Counted from the first letter of the stretch, positions 1 through 8,909 are shown. The stretch is DNA of 64,000 nt from Ruegeria arenilitoris (GCF_013032855.1 NZ_WQDA01000001.1:131501-195500); one strand, 5' to 3'. A program made the numbers and translations. The notes: generated by a model not told the origin, from the sequence alone.

Positions 1-708
1 TCGGTGCAGGTTGAACCGGTCCAGCGCCGCAAGGGCAGCATCCATGGCTTCGGGATTGGTCACCTTTGACAAAGCCGGTTCCGGGTTCTGAGGTTTGAGA
101 TCCGGGGCCAGTTGATCCAGACGCGCCTCAACCCCCAGCCATGCCGCCAGTCCGTTCAGAACATCCAGTTGGGTCAGATCCTCGTAACCGATGTAAAATG
201 CGGTCTGGCCAGTTTTTTGCAGCTGATTGACTAAACTCAGCTGAAACGCCTGCTGCTCATCCACGTAGTCCCGAAACTCGTCCCCATCAAACGCAACCTT
301 GGTGGCGCGCCTGCGTTTCACGTTGGTCAGCATCCACTGTTGGGTCTCCCGCGCAATCTTGAGCGAGATGTAGCTGTCCAACGGGTTGCGGTTGAGAATG
401 ATCTTTGCGCAGCGCGGATCGTTCAGCGCCATCGCCAGGGCCCGCGGGTCGTGCGAGTGAAAAAACCGGAACCCGTGCAGACCCTCCGGCGCGGAACGCA
501 TCGCTTCGATCAGGCGGTCCGGCGCAGCATCCCTGTCTTCCAGTGAAAATCCCAGCACTTCGGTTGCTTTCGGGTATCCGATGAAGTGCGGATTGAACGC
601 CTCGCCATGACACTGCACGCCGTCCAACGCATTCAAATTTGCCTCCAGCAGGTTCGACCCGGTGCGCATTTCGGCAAGAATGATGAAATAGTCAAAGTCG
701 GTCGGCAT
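1..708 (-). CDS. Stf0/NodH-type sulfotransferase (3' end cut by window edge)
   Basis: This gene runs off the left edge, so only its first 236 residues are visible and it has no stop here. Read by hand on the minus strand, it starts at an ATG six bases after the stop of the upstream glycosyltransferase. LAEMRTGSNLL at residues 11-21 matches the 5'-phosphosulfate-binding loop of PAPS-dependent sulfotransferases. RNPLDSYIS at 107-115 matches their 3'-phosphate-binding segment. Such enzymes move sulfate from PAPS to a carbohydrate hydroxyl in the cytoplasm. It is the last gene of a same-strand run of glycosyltransferases, so a glycan acceptor is inferred. A NodH-like or Stf0-like label is equally possible; the exact substrate cannot be seen. 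Confidence 0.85.
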   Translation of the reverse strand, partial: MPTDFDYFIILAEMRTGSNLLEANLNALDGVQCHGEAFNPHFIGYPKATEVLGFSLEDRDAAPDRLIEAMRSAPEGLHGFRFFHSHDPRALAMALNDPRCAKIILNRNPLDSYISLKIARETQQWMLTNVKRRRATKVAFDGDEFRDYVDEQQAFQLSLVNQLQKTGQTAFYIGYEDLTQLDVLNGLAAWLGVEARLDQLAPDLKPQNPEPALSKVTNPEAMDAALAALDRFNLHR

Positions 709-714
709 GCGGGG

Positions 715-2418
715 TCATTGCACCAGGTAGGGCTTGCGATACGGGCGGGTCTGATTGCCGAATACATCGTCGGCAGGAAAGTCGCCCATCAGGTGAGGGT
801 GCATTCCCTGGTTCTTGAGGTTTTGCAGGAACTTTCCAAACCCGGCCAGATCAACCATCGTCGGCGCCTCGATCAGATGGCTGGGCTGCGTCGCGCCCAT
901 CTCTTCAAGAACGGTTTGCAGGTGTTCCATCGGGGATTCAACGAACTCGGCCATTGACCAAACATGCACGCGCGCTTTGGTCCACACGGAATCCAGCACC
1001 TCAAGCTGTTCGGTCTCAATCTTTTGCAGGCGGGCCGCTTCGGCGCGGATGTCTGCGAAATTCATGTTCGACCGAAACAGGGGAACAGCCCAGGCACCGG
1101 TGACCACGCAGACCTGTGCGTTCTTGTCTCTCGCCAGAAACCAATTGATCTTTTGGGTGTCAGCGGGGCCGAATTGAAAACACTGGCGTTCGCCCCGGGT
1201 GTTCCAGATCAGGTTCGACAGAAACGCCGTCGGATTGTAGTCGCGCAAAATGGCGTTGTCGCTGAGGGACCCGTTCAGGATGGTCTCTCCTTCGGCGAAT
1301 TCGGCGCGCTTGGGGTTGAAAAGATGCCCATGGACGCGGGCGCCTGACGCATTGCCCAGCCAGCTTTCAAAGCCCTCAAACAACTCGGAAAAACCCTGAA
1401 ACACGGAGTAAGGAAACGCGGTCAGGCCGTTTTCGCTGCCATGGCGGGGAAAACGGCTTTGCATGTACAGGCCGTCGCGGCCGCGGGTACGACGCTCGAC
1501 CGCTTTGGAAAATACGCGGTCAATCTTGCCGGGATTGGGCTCGGCGGGTTTTCCGGCGAGGGACTGATCGTTCAGAAACGCCTGATACAGCCGGTCGGCG
1601 CGCGGCCAGATCTTGCGGGCGACGAAACAATCGGATCGGCGCAGCAACTGCAGGTGATCGTCATAGAAGATGTGCGGGCGGCCCTGATAGTCGAATTTCG
1701 ACAGGGTCAGCGATCGGCTTTCGATCTGGGTGGAATAGAGCCGCGCCAGCGTCTGGAAATAGCTTTCGTCTGGGATCCAGACATGCCGGAAATATCGATC
1801 ATAGACACCTCGCTTGGGGTCCTGCAGGATCGCGGTCAGGGTCTGCCGCGTCAAGCACCACCACTGGCTGCCCATATGCGGGATCAGCCCGTTGGGGATT
1901 GTCCGCCGATATCCGACCGCGCGCTGAAGCTTGACGAAGCGGTCAAACAGCTTGCGGTGTTTGCGCCACGAGAAGGGAAACCGCAGGGTAAAACGTTCGA
2001 GGTCCAGCCCGCCCACGGTCCAGCTGACATCGGCGGTGGTGGCGCTTTCAATGAAATCCACGCGGGGCCGGTCGCTCAGGTAATCGATCAGGTCCTGAAC
2101 CGGGCGCAATGGCAGGCAAGAGCCGGATGACAGAAAGACATGGCGTGTGTCGGGAAAGCGCTCCAGCATCAGTGTCGCGGCCGATTGCGAAGCGGCAACG
2201 ATGCCCCAGCCGCCCCACTCGCAGACCTGGCGGTCGCAGAACAGGATCAGCGGATCATCCCCGCAGGCTGCGACAAAGTCTTTGAACACGGCCGGGTCGA
2301 CCTTGCGGTCGACGTGGATGACCACCGGACAACCTGCCGCGGTCCAGTGCCGGGCAACCTGCTCAGCCCGGTCCAGCGCAGTGTGGACCAGCATCACGAT
2401 GCCCAGGGTCCCGCTCAT
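715..2418 (-). CDS. GT14-like (Core-2/I-branching) glycosyltransferase with C-terminal extension
   Basis: A protein of 567 residues. The N-terminal ~280 residues look like the Branch domain of beta-1,6-N-acetylglucosaminyltransferases: IHVDRK at 34-39, the LSSGSCLPLRP segment at 96-106, a WWCLTR segment and a PDESYFQTL acidic motif. The remaining ~290 residues form a separate domain of unknown role, seen in roseobacter relatives (possibly DUF5927; not checked). No signal peptide or membrane segment is evident, so it is probably cytoplasmic and works on a lipid-linked or nascent glycan. Its start overlaps the stop of the upstream family-2 glycosyltransferase by four bases (ATGA), which suggests translational coupling. 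Sugar donor and acceptor are not determinable. Confidence 0.8.
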   Translation of the reverse strand: MSGTLGIVMLVHTALDRAEQVARHWTAAGCPVVIHVDRKVDPAVFKDFVAACGDDPLILFCDRQVCEWGGWGIVAASQSAATLMLERFPDTRHVFLSSGSCLPLRPVQDLIDYLSDRPRVDFIESATTADVSWTVGGLDLERFTLRFPFSWRKHRKLFDRFVKLQRAVGYRRTIPNGLIPHMGSQWWCLTRQTLTAILQDPKRGVYDRYFRHVWIPDESYFQTLARLYSTQIESRSLTLSKFDYQGRPHIFYDDHLQLLRRSDCFVARKIWPRADRLYQAFLNDQSLAGKPAEPNPGKIDRVFSKAVERRTRGRDGLYMQSRFPRHGSENGLTAFPYSVFQGFSELFEGFESWLGNASGARVHGHLFNPKRAEFAEGETILNGSLSDNAILRDYNPTAFLSNLIWNTRGERQCFQFGPADTQKINWFLARDKNAQVCVVTGAWAVPLFRSNMNFADIRAEAARLQKIETEQLEVLDSVWTKARVHVWSMAEFVESPMEHLQTVLEEMGATQPSHLIEAPTMVDLAGFGKFLQNLKNQGMHPHLMGDFPADDVFGNQTRPYRKPYLVQ

Positions 2419-3473
2419 GCCCAGTTCCCTTTGGACATCAGACCCAGAATCTCAAGTTGGCGCCAATTGATGTATTTCTCGGACCATTTGCACCAGAAAA
2501 CCGGCTTGCTCTCCAACTGGTCGACATAGGCCCTGTATTCGCCGGACGCGCGGTAGTGTTCACCGCGCTGCAGTTCTTCGCGGGCTTTGTCACCCAGCGT
2601 GTTGATCAGCTTGGCATGCAGCAATGCGCCGCTGGTTTTCTCGCCGCCCCACTCGTCGTAGACTTGGTTCAGGCCGCGCGGCAGCAGCGCATGGGTCGAG
2701 CTGACATAGACATAGCGCCGATCCCACTTGACCAGAGGGATCTTGTTAAGCGCGGGCGCTTTCGCGGGCTTGTCCTGAAAGAAAACCCTTGCCCGTGGCC
2801 CGCCCTGAATCCACAGGTTTCCGTAGGCCGGGTTCTTGGTGATCATGTAGTTGCCCGAGTCGAACCATGCGGCAATCTCGAACGGGTCCTGCCCCTCGTG
2901 ATAGGTGGCGTCCTGGATCGGCCCCTCGGGATACATGTCCAGCAGCATCGTCCCAAAACTGCGCACCCCGGTGCCGTCCAGCCAGTCGGTCAGCGCGTCG
3001 ATGGGACGTGTGTCGCAGAACGGATAGATCAGGAACTCGTCCGGATCTACGGTCAGGACCCAGTGTCCATGGGCGTATTTCCGCAGCAGGTAGTTGGACC
3101 AGTCGATCCCGAATGTAGAACGGCGATAGCTGGTATTCGTATACCAGACCGAGACATCGGGCTGCGCCTTGAGATAGTCCAGCGTGCCATCCGTGCTGTC
3201 ATTGTCGACGAACAGGAAATGCCGGACGCCCAGCTTGCGGTAATAGTCCAGAAAATAGGGCAGGCGGATCTTTTCGTTGCGCACGACGCTCATCAGCAGA
3301 ACATCACCGGACCGGATCTGCCGGGTGTTGTTGCGGACGGTGCGCAGATCGCGTCTTCGGCGGATGCAGCGCACAAGACGGCGCTTGCGCCGCAGTCTCA
3401 TCCGGTAAGAATCCAAAAGGCTCACGCGCTGCCCAACCTTCTTGTAATACGCGAGCATGCCCGGGGTCCGCAT
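2415..3473 (-). CDS. glycosyltransferase family 2-like protein (paralogue A)
   Basis: This 352-residue protein begins with a strongly basic stretch (residues 24-45, many Arg) and continues with a GT-A fold. MSVVRNE at 61-67 starts the nucleotide-sugar domain, DNDSTDGT is at 90-97, and DPDEFLIY at 143-150 supplies the DxD-like metal site. The pattern fits the Glyco_tranf_2_4/GT92-like group often found in polysaccharide loci. It is about the same length as the next gene upstream and shares its layout motif for motif (basic N-terminus, xRNExxRLP, DNxSxDG, DxDE, then a KIPLVKWDRRY block), so the two are clear paralogues. The product is probably cytoplasmic or membrane-associated; donor sugar unknown. 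Confidence 0.82.
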   Translation of the reverse strand: MRTPGMLAYYKKVGQRVSLLDSYRMRLRRKRRLVRCIRRRRDLRTVRNNTRQIRSGDVLLMSVVRNEKIRLPYFLDYYRKLGVRHFLFVDNDSTDGTLDYLKAQPDVSVWYTNTSYRRSTFGIDWSNYLLRKYAHGHWVLTVDPDEFLIYPFCDTRPIDALTDWLDGTGVRSFGTMLLDMYPEGPIQDATYHEGQDPFEIAAWFDSGNYMITKNPAYGNLWIQGGPRARVFFQDKPAKAPALNKIPLVKWDRRYVYVSSTHALLPRGLNQVYDEWGGEKTSGALLHAKLINTLGDKAREELQRGEHYRASGEYRAYVDQLESKPVFWCKWSEKYINWRQLEILGLMSKGNWA

Positions 3474-3586
3474 TTGGTCAGACGGGAACCGGACACTAAC
3501 GTTTTATGACATTTTCGCACCTTGCGAAGCAATGTATTTAAAAGCCGTTAGCCAAGCATGGGTTTTTGGGGCACAGGATTCCCCGT

Positions 3587-4630
3587 TCACGTCCACCCGC
3601 CCGCTGACAGCAGTCCAAGGCTCTGCAGATGCGCCCAGCCTGAATACCGTTCTGATTGTGGAGTCCAAAGGTCGGGCCCGGCAATGATGCCATCATAGTA
3701 TGGCCCGAATTGGTCGGGATCATGAAAATGCTGGCGCCTTTGTTTTTCGATGCGCGACTTCTCGACGACTTGCGGCAGGAATTTCGTGTGCAACAGGACG
3801 CCCGAGGGGGTTTGCCCGGAAGGCCCGCCATAGGCAAAATTCAGGTGTCGGGGCAGGGCCGAGTGACAGGAGTTCACGAAGGCATAGCGACGGTCCCACT
3901 TCACCAACGGAATCTTGTTCAGGGTCGGAGACCGGTCCGGGCAATCGGCAAAGAAGGCGCGTTCGCGAACGCCGCCTTGCACCCACAGGTTTCCCAGCGG
4001 CTCTTGCCGGCGGGCCCTGTAAGGGCCGGATTCGAACCAGTTCAAAGTTTCGGTCGGGTCGGTCTCGGGATCATAGGGCACCGCGCCCAACGGGCCTTTC
4101 GGGTATAGATCAAGCATCAGCGCGCCAAAGGCCGGCTGTCCGATTTGGTCCAGCCATCCCGTCAGATCGCGCAGGTCGCGGCTGTCGTGATGGGCATAGA
4201 TCAGCAGTTCGTCCGCATCCACCATCAGCGTCCAATGACCATGGCCATGCCGCATCTGCAACCAAGTCAGCCAGTCCAGCCCGAACCGAGCCTCGCGATA
4301 GCTGGCCTGCGTTTGCCACAGCGACACGTCCGGCTGGTTCAGCAGATAGGTGGTCGAACCGTCATCGCTGCCGTTGTCGACCATCAGGAAATGATCGACC
4401 CCCAGCCGGCGATAGTGGCGCAAGAACCAGGGCAGGCGCTCGATCTCGTTGCGCAGGGTGGTAAAGGCCAGAATGTCGGTGGGCGCGATCAGCCGGGTCT
4501 TGTCCGAAACCGGCGTCAACGCGTGGCGGCTGCGGAAGGACCGCCACAACAGGCGCTTGCGTTTCAGGCGCAGGCGGTATCTGCGAACCCAGCCCGGGGC
4601 GTTTTCGTCATGGTGGTGCGCGGCGCCCAT
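3587..4630 (-). CDS. glycosyltransferase family 2-like protein (paralogue B)
   Basis: A paralogue of the neighbouring glycosyltransferase. With the ATG at 4630 it has 347 residues, DNGSDDG at 85-91 and DADELLIY at 138-145, plus the shared NKIPLVKWDRRY block near the C-terminus. The reading frame is open to an ATG at 4678, but that start would overlap galE by 41 bases. The 4630 start lies seven bases after the galE stop and gives an N-terminus matching paralogue A, with the basic RLRLKRKR run near residue 20, so I prefer it. It belongs to the same minus-strand run as galE, kdsB and cysQ, which suggests surface polysaccharide synthesis. Substrate unknown. Confidence 0.8.
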   Translation of the reverse strand: MGAAHHHDENAPGWVRRYRLRLKRKRLLWRSFRSRHALTPVSDKTRLIAPTDILAFTTLRNEIERLPWFLRHYRRLGVDHFLMVDNGSDDGSTTYLLNQPDVSLWQTQASYREARFGLDWLTWLQMRHGHGHWTLMVDADELLIYAHHDSRDLRDLTGWLDQIGQPAFGALMLDLYPKGPLGAVPYDPETDPTETLNWFESGPYRARRQEPLGNLWVQGGVRERAFFADCPDRSPTLNKIPLVKWDRRYAFVNSCHSALPRHLNFAYGGPSGQTPSGVLLHTKFLPQVVEKSRIEKQRRQHFHDPDQFGPYYDGIIAGPDLWTPQSERYSGWAHLQSLGLLSAGGWT

Positions 4631-4637
4631 GGCTCGA

Positions 4638-5621
4638 TCACTTTTCGTAATGGCCATTCTGATGCCAGCGCCAGGCATCGGCGATCATCACTTCCAGCCG
4701 CGACCGTTTGGGCCGCCAGCCCAGTTCGGCCTCGGCCCGGGTCGAGCCTGACACCAGCTTGGTGCAGTCGCCCGCCCGGCGCGGACCGGTGATGAAGGGC
4801 ACCTCGCGATTGGTCACGCTGTGCGACTGCGCGATCACCTCTTTTACTGAAAACCCGGTGCCGGTGCCCAGGTTGAACACCCGGCTGCCCTTGCCCTGTT
4901 CCAGCCAGCGCAGGCCCAGCACATGCGCATCCACCAGGTCGCAGACATGGACATAGTCGCGGATGCAGGTGCCGTCGGGCGTATCGTAATCGGTGCCAAA
5001 GACAGTCAGCGCGTCGCGCTTCCCGTCGATCGCGTCCAACAACAGCGGAACCAGATGGGTCTCGGGGCGGTGAAACTCGCCCACGTCGCCGTCAGGGTCG
5101 GCACCGGCCACGTTGAAATAGCGAAAGATCACGTGGTTCAGCCCGTGCGCCTGTTCGAAATCGCGCAGGATGTCCTCGATCGCGCGTTTCGAGGCGCCGT
5201 AGGCGTTCAACGGGTGTTGCGGCGTGGTTTCGTCCAGCACCACGTTGTCGTGGTCGCCATAGGTTGCACAGGTGGACGAGAACACAAAATCCAGGCAGCC
5301 GGCGGCCACGGCCGCCTCAATCAGGCTCAGCGATCCGGTGACGTTGTTGCGCCAGTACCGGCCCGGCTCGCTCATGGCTTCGCCGACCTGGCTGAGCGCG
5401 GCAAAATGCATCACTGCCGCCGGCTGGTACTTGGCAAAGACCTGCTCCAGCCGCGCGCGGTCCAGCAGATCGCCCTGTTCGAAGGGGCCGAATTTCACCG
5501 CATCCTGCCAGCCGGTGACAAGGTTGTCATAAGTCACGGGCACATAGCCCGCCTGCGCCAGTGCCTTGCAGGCATGAGATCCGATATATCCGGCGCCGCC
5601 GGTCACGAGTATGTTTGTCAT
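4638..5621 (-). CDS. galE: UDP-glucose 4-epimerase
   Basis: A 327-residue extended short-chain dehydrogenase/reductase. GGAGYIG at 8-14 is the NAD-binding glycine motif, SST at 115-117 and Y141-x3-K145 form the catalytic set, and the central and C-terminal sequence matches GalE throughout. It interconverts UDP-glucose and UDP-galactose in the cytoplasm and so supplies UDP-galactose to the adjacent glycosyltransferases. The frame is open ten codons upstream, but the chosen ATG starts the Rossmann strand directly and has AGGA at suitable spacing. It sits between kdsB and the two family-2 glycosyltransferases on the same strand, with short gaps, so co-transcription is likely. Confidence 0.93.
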   Translation of the reverse strand: MTNILVTGGAGYIGSHACKALAQAGYVPVTYDNLVTGWQDAVKFGPFEQGDLLDRARLEQVFAKYQPAAVMHFAALSQVGEAMSEPGRYWRNNVTGSLSLIEAAVAAGCLDFVFSSTCATYGDHDNVVLDETTPQHPLNAYGASKRAIEDILRDFEQAHGLNHVIFRYFNVAGADPDGDVGEFHRPETHLVPLLLDAIDGKRDALTVFGTDYDTPDGTCIRDYVHVCDLVDAHVLGLRWLEQGKGSRVFNLGTGTGFSVKEVIAQSHSVTNREVPFITGPRRAGDCTKLVSGSTRAEAELGWRPKRSRLEVMIADAWRWHQNGHYEK

Positions 5622-5694
5622 CCGTGGTCCTGCCGAATGTCTGCCCGTCATGGATTAGCTGCCAGGCTGCCCGTGAGGAACGGGGAATTTGCGC

Positions 5695-6495
5695 CTATTC
5701 CAACCCCATCGCAGCCATCATGCTTTCGATCTTGGCCACGTCCTGCGGATTGTTCAACTCCCAGAACTGACGGCCTTTGGCCTCGACCTCGACACACAGA
5801 ACCTTGCGTCCGTTTTCCATGAACCGCAGCTGTTCCAGCCCCTCGAGCCGTTCCAGCGGCCCGACCGGCCAGCCCGGATAGGCGGCCAGCGCGTCGGGCC
5901 GGTAGGCGTAGACGCCCACATGGTGGAACACCGGCGTCGGATCCGACCCGGCATAGGTTTCGGCGGTGAAGGGGATCACTTCCTTCGAGAAATAGAGCGC
6001 GCTGTGATCGGTCGCGAAGACGGCGGTGGTGCCGCCCACCCGGCCATGCCTGCGGTCGTTCAGCAGCCCGTTCAGCGCCTCGCCGTCGCACCGCAGCACC
6101 GGCGTGGCCACGCCGGCCTCGGGCGCGGCGCGCAGGCCATTGACCAGATCCTCGATGAACCAATGCGGGGTCAGGGGGGCGTCGCCCTGCAGGTTGACCA
6201 CGATCTCGTAGCCGCCGCCCAGCCTGTCATGCGCCTCGGCGCAGCGTTCGGTGCCGTTGGCGCAGCTTTCCGAGGTCATCACCACCTCGGCGCCAAAGCC
6301 CTCGGCCGCGGCGCGGATGCGGTCGTCATCGGTGGCCACCACCACCCGGTCGACGCCCGAAACCGACATGGCCGCGCGCCAGGACCTTTCGATCAGGGTC
6401 ATGGGCTTTCCCGTTGCGCCGGTCAGCGGCACCAGCGGTTTGCCCGGATAGCGGGTCGAGGCATAGCGGGCGGGGATCGCGATCAGAACCGACAT
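5695..6495 (-). CDS. kdsB: 3-deoxy-manno-octulosonate cytidylyltransferase (CMP-Kdo synthetase) family
   Basis: A 266-residue nucleotidyltransferase. Residues 7-20 (IPARYASTRYPGKP) match the CTP-binding signature of CMP-Kdo synthetases, and NLQGDAP at 101-107 matches the NVQGDEP metal-binding motif with two substitutions. It would activate Kdo as CMP-Kdo for lipopolysaccharide inner core or a Kdo-containing capsule. The longer open frame upstream lies inside cysQ and does not resemble the family; the chosen ATG shares one base with the cysQ stop (TGATG), implying translational coupling. A CMP-transferase for a different acidic sugar cannot be excluded, because the NLQGDAP motif deviates from the textbook form. 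Confidence 0.85.
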   Translation of the reverse strand: MSVLIAIPARYASTRYPGKPLVPLTGATGKPMTLIERSWRAAMSVSGVDRVVVATDDDRIRAAAEGFGAEVVMTSESCANGTERCAEAHDRLGGGYEIVVNLQGDAPLTPHWFIEDLVNGLRAAPEAGVATPVLRCDGEALNGLLNDRRHGRVGGTTAVFATDHSALYFSKEVIPFTAETYAGSDPTPVFHHVGVYAYRPDALAAYPGWPVGPLERLEGLEQLRFMENGRKVLCVEVEAKGRQFWELNNPQDVAKIESMMAAMGLE

Positions 6496-7292
6496 CAGGC
6501 CTCCTTGAGTTCGACGCCGGGGGCATAGGCGATGAAGAACGGGTTGGCATAGCCCTCCTTGCCGTAGGTCAGCGGCGTGTGGTCGTCGAAACGCACCACA
6601 TGGCCCCCGGCACCGGCCAGAACCGCGTGGCCTGCGGCAGTGTCCCACTCCATCGTGCGGCCGACACGCGGGTAGAGGTCGGCCTCGCCCGTGGCCACAA
6701 GGCAGAATTTCAGCGAGGAGCCCGCCGACTTGCTGTCTTTGACCTGGTATTTGTTGATGTAGTCATCCGTAGCCTGGTCGCGATGCGATTTCGAAGCCAC
6801 CACCAAAAGCGCCGAATTGTCAGGATCAGAGACTGAAATCGGGGTCACTTCGCCCGGTTTGTCCTTGTCCAGGGCGCCGGTTTCCTCGGCCGAGCGGCCA
6901 TCGGCCAGGGTATAGAACATGCGCCCGCGGGCCGGGGCATAGACCACGCCGCGGGTGGGCACGCCGTTTTCGACCAGCGCGATGTTCACGGTGAAATCGC
7001 CACGTCGGTTGATGAATTCCTTGGTGCCGTCCAGCGGATCGACGATCAGAAAGGTGTCGCCCTGCTTGCTGTGCGATGCGGCCTGTTCCTCGGTCACCAG
7101 CAGGATGTCGGGGAAGGCGGCGCGCAGCCCGGCCGAGATCAAGGCATCGGCAGCTTCGTCGGCTTCGGTCACGGGGCTGGAATCGGACTTGACCTTCACG
7201 TCAAAATCATCGGCATCGTAGATCTCCATGATCTTGTCGCCCGCTTCCAGGGCCAGGCGTCTGATCACGGGGATGAGGTCGTCATAGGTCAC
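6495..7292 (-). CDS. cysQ: 3'(2'),5'-bisphosphate nucleotidase (PAP phosphatase)
   Basis: With a GTG start this protein has 265 residues and is an inositol-monophosphatase-fold, lithium-sensitive type phosphatase. DPLDGT at 85-90 and the preceding TEE at 67-69 carry the metal ligands, and the C-terminal EWDTAAGHAVL motif is intact. It hydrolyses 3'-phosphoadenosine 5'-phosphate (PAP), the by-product of PAPS use, to AMP. The frame stays open 55 codons upstream, but that part has no family resemblance; the GTG has GGAG seven bases away, which decides the start. Its position at the head of a run ending in a PAPS-type sulfotransferase is functionally suggestive. Confidence 0.92.
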   Translation of the reverse strand: MTYDDLIPVIRRLALEAGDKIMEIYDADDFDVKVKSDSSPVTEADEAADALISAGLRAAFPDILLVTEEQAASHSKQGDTFLIVDPLDGTKEFINRRGDFTVNIALVENGVPTRGVVYAPARGRMFYTLADGRSAEETGALDKDKPGEVTPISVSDPDNSALLVVASKSHRDQATDDYINKYQVKDSKSAGSSLKFCLVATGEADLYPRVGRTMEWDTAAGHAVLAGAGGHVVRFDDHTPLTYGKEGYANPFFIAYAPGVELKEA

Positions 7293-7414
7293 AAAAATGC
7301 TCCGTTTCCATGGTTTGTTGATCCGAAAACCTGACGAACTTATGCTGTGCCGGATACGGAACGGCAAGGAATTCGTGCCACGCTGGCGGAACAAAACCGG
7401 GAAAGAGCGTTCGA

Positions 7415-8236
7415 GTGTTCTATTACAAGCGAAGCAGCAGCCTTGTGGGTGGGGCATTCAACCTTGCGGAACTGGTGTTTCATGCCGTGGTCCGCAACAT
7501 CCGCTCGCAGCATTCCAACGCCGTAATCGCCATCATGATGAACATCGTCCAGGTCGTTTTGATGGCGACCGTGTTCTATTTCATCATGTCGTTTCTGGGC
7601 GGACGGGTTGCCAAGATACGGGGTGAGTTCATCCTGTACATCCTGTCCGGCATCTTTCTGTTCATGACGCATATCAAGTCCGTCGGTGCGATCGCGGGGC
7701 TTGGAGGCACCAACAATCCCATGATGCTGCATTCGCCGATGAACATGATGGTTCTGCTATTGGCCGCCGCCTTCGGGACCTTGTACACGCAGGTCGTTTC
7801 AATCCTGGTGATCCTGTTCGTCTACAGCGTCGCGGTCAATCCGATCGAGATGCAGGACCCGGGCGGCGCGTTCGCGATGCTGATCCTTGCTTGGTACACC
7901 GGCTGCGCGGTCGGTCTGGTCTTCATGGCGCTCAAGCCGTGGATGCCGCAGACCTCCACCATTCTCAGCAATGTCTATCGCCGGATGAACATGATCTTCT
8001 CGGGCAAGATGTTCGTGGGCAATGCGCTGGGCGGATGGATGCTGGCCATGTTCGCCTGGAACCCGTTGTTTCACGTGATCGATCAGTGCCGCGGTTTCGT
8101 GTTTCGCAACTATTTTCCGCGCAATTCCAGCTGGGAATATGCGCTTTGGGTCGGTATCGCCCTGATGATGATCGGGTTGCTGGGAGAGTTCTTTACCCGC
8201 AAGCACATCTCGAAAAGCTGGGATGCGCGCCGTTAG
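7415..8236 (+). CDS. ABC-2 type polysaccharide export permease (KpsM/RkpT-like)
   Basis: A 273-residue integral membrane protein with a GTG start. About six hydrophobic segments and the general layout fit ABC-2 permeases that export capsule or O-antigen. It diverges from cysQ across a 122-base gap, and its stop overlaps that of convergent alkB by four bases. It points away from the glycan genes but lies directly beside them, so export of their product is a reasonable inference. The matching KpsT-type ATPase and KpsE/KpsD-type partners are not in this window. If they exist they must be elsewhere; otherwise this permease is an orphan. Confidence 0.78.
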   Translation: MFYYKRSSSLVGGAFNLAELVFHAVVRNIRSQHSNAVIAIMMNIVQVVLMATVFYFIMSFLGGRVAKIRGEFILYILSGIFLFMTHIKSVGAIAGLGGTNNPMMLHSPMNMMVLLLAAAFGTLYTQVVSILVILFVYSVAVNPIEMQDPGGAFAMLILAWYTGCAVGLVFMALKPWMPQTSTILSNVYRRMNMIFSGKMFVGNALGGWMLAMFAWNPLFHVIDQCRGFVFRNYFPRNSSWEYALWVGIALMMIGLLGEFFTRKHISKSWDARR

Positions 8237-8835
8237 GTTGCCACGCGCAGCGTCAGGTTGATCCGGCCCCCTTTGGGCAGCAGGCGCGAAGAGCCGAAGC
8301 GGATCCGGTCGATACCGTGATAGGCCAACCGGGCGGGACCGCCCATGACGACCACGTCGCCGGAACTCAGCCAGACGGACTCGGTTTTGCCGCCGCGGGT
8401 CGTGTTGCCGATCCGGAACAAGGCGTCATCGCCCAACGAAACCGACAGGACCGGCCACGAGAAATCGGCCTCGTCCTTGTCCTGGTGCATTCCCATCTTT
8501 GCGCCTTCGCCGTAGTAGTTGATCAGACAGCAATCGGGATCTCGATCGGTTCCGGCAAGGTCGCGCCAGATCGACAGGATCGGGTCCGGAATGGCAGGCC
8601 ACGCCATGCCCTTGGGGTGCGCGTCTTGGTACCGGTATCCAGCCCCGTCCGACACCCAGCCCAGGGTTCCGGCAGACGTCATGCGAACCGACATTTTGCG
8701 CCCCGAAGCGGTGCTGGGATGAAACAGCGGAGCGGCTTTCAGAATCGGCCGCAGTAGCTCGATGATCTGCCGCTGAGCAGCGCCGTCCAGATGGCCTTTT
8801 CGGATGTCGAACCCCCGTAAATTCAGGCGCGTCAT
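8233..8835 (-). CDS. alkB: AlkB-family 2-oxoglutarate/Fe(II)-dependent DNA repair dioxygenase
   Basis: A 200-residue protein with the complete AlkB catalytic set: iron ligands H117-x-D119 in MHQDKD and H173 in AYHGID, and the 2-oxoglutarate-binding arginines in RINLTLR at 191-197. These enzymes oxidatively remove methyl groups from 1-methyladenine and 3-methylcytosine in DNA or RNA. Length is close to the usual ~215. It is convergent with the ABC-2 permease, with overlapping stops, and is separated from divergent dnaK by 213 bases. It therefore seems to be a single-gene unit. No damage-inducible operator is obvious to me upstream. Confidence 0.92.
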   Translation of the reverse strand: MTRLNLRGFDIRKGHLDGAAQRQIIELLRPILKAAPLFHPSTASGRKMSVRMTSAGTLGWVSDGAGYRYQDAHPKGMAWPAIPDPILSIWRDLAGTDRDPDCCLINYYGEGAKMGMHQDKDEADFSWPVLSVSLGDDALFRIGNTTRGGKTESVWLSSGDVVVMGGPARLAYHGIDRIRFGSSRLLPKGGRINLTLRVAT

Positions 8836-8909
8836 GACAGAAACCTCATTCCTTTCGAAATCCTTGCCAAAAAAGGCCCAAGATTCCCGAAAACCTGCAT
8901 TTCACAACG

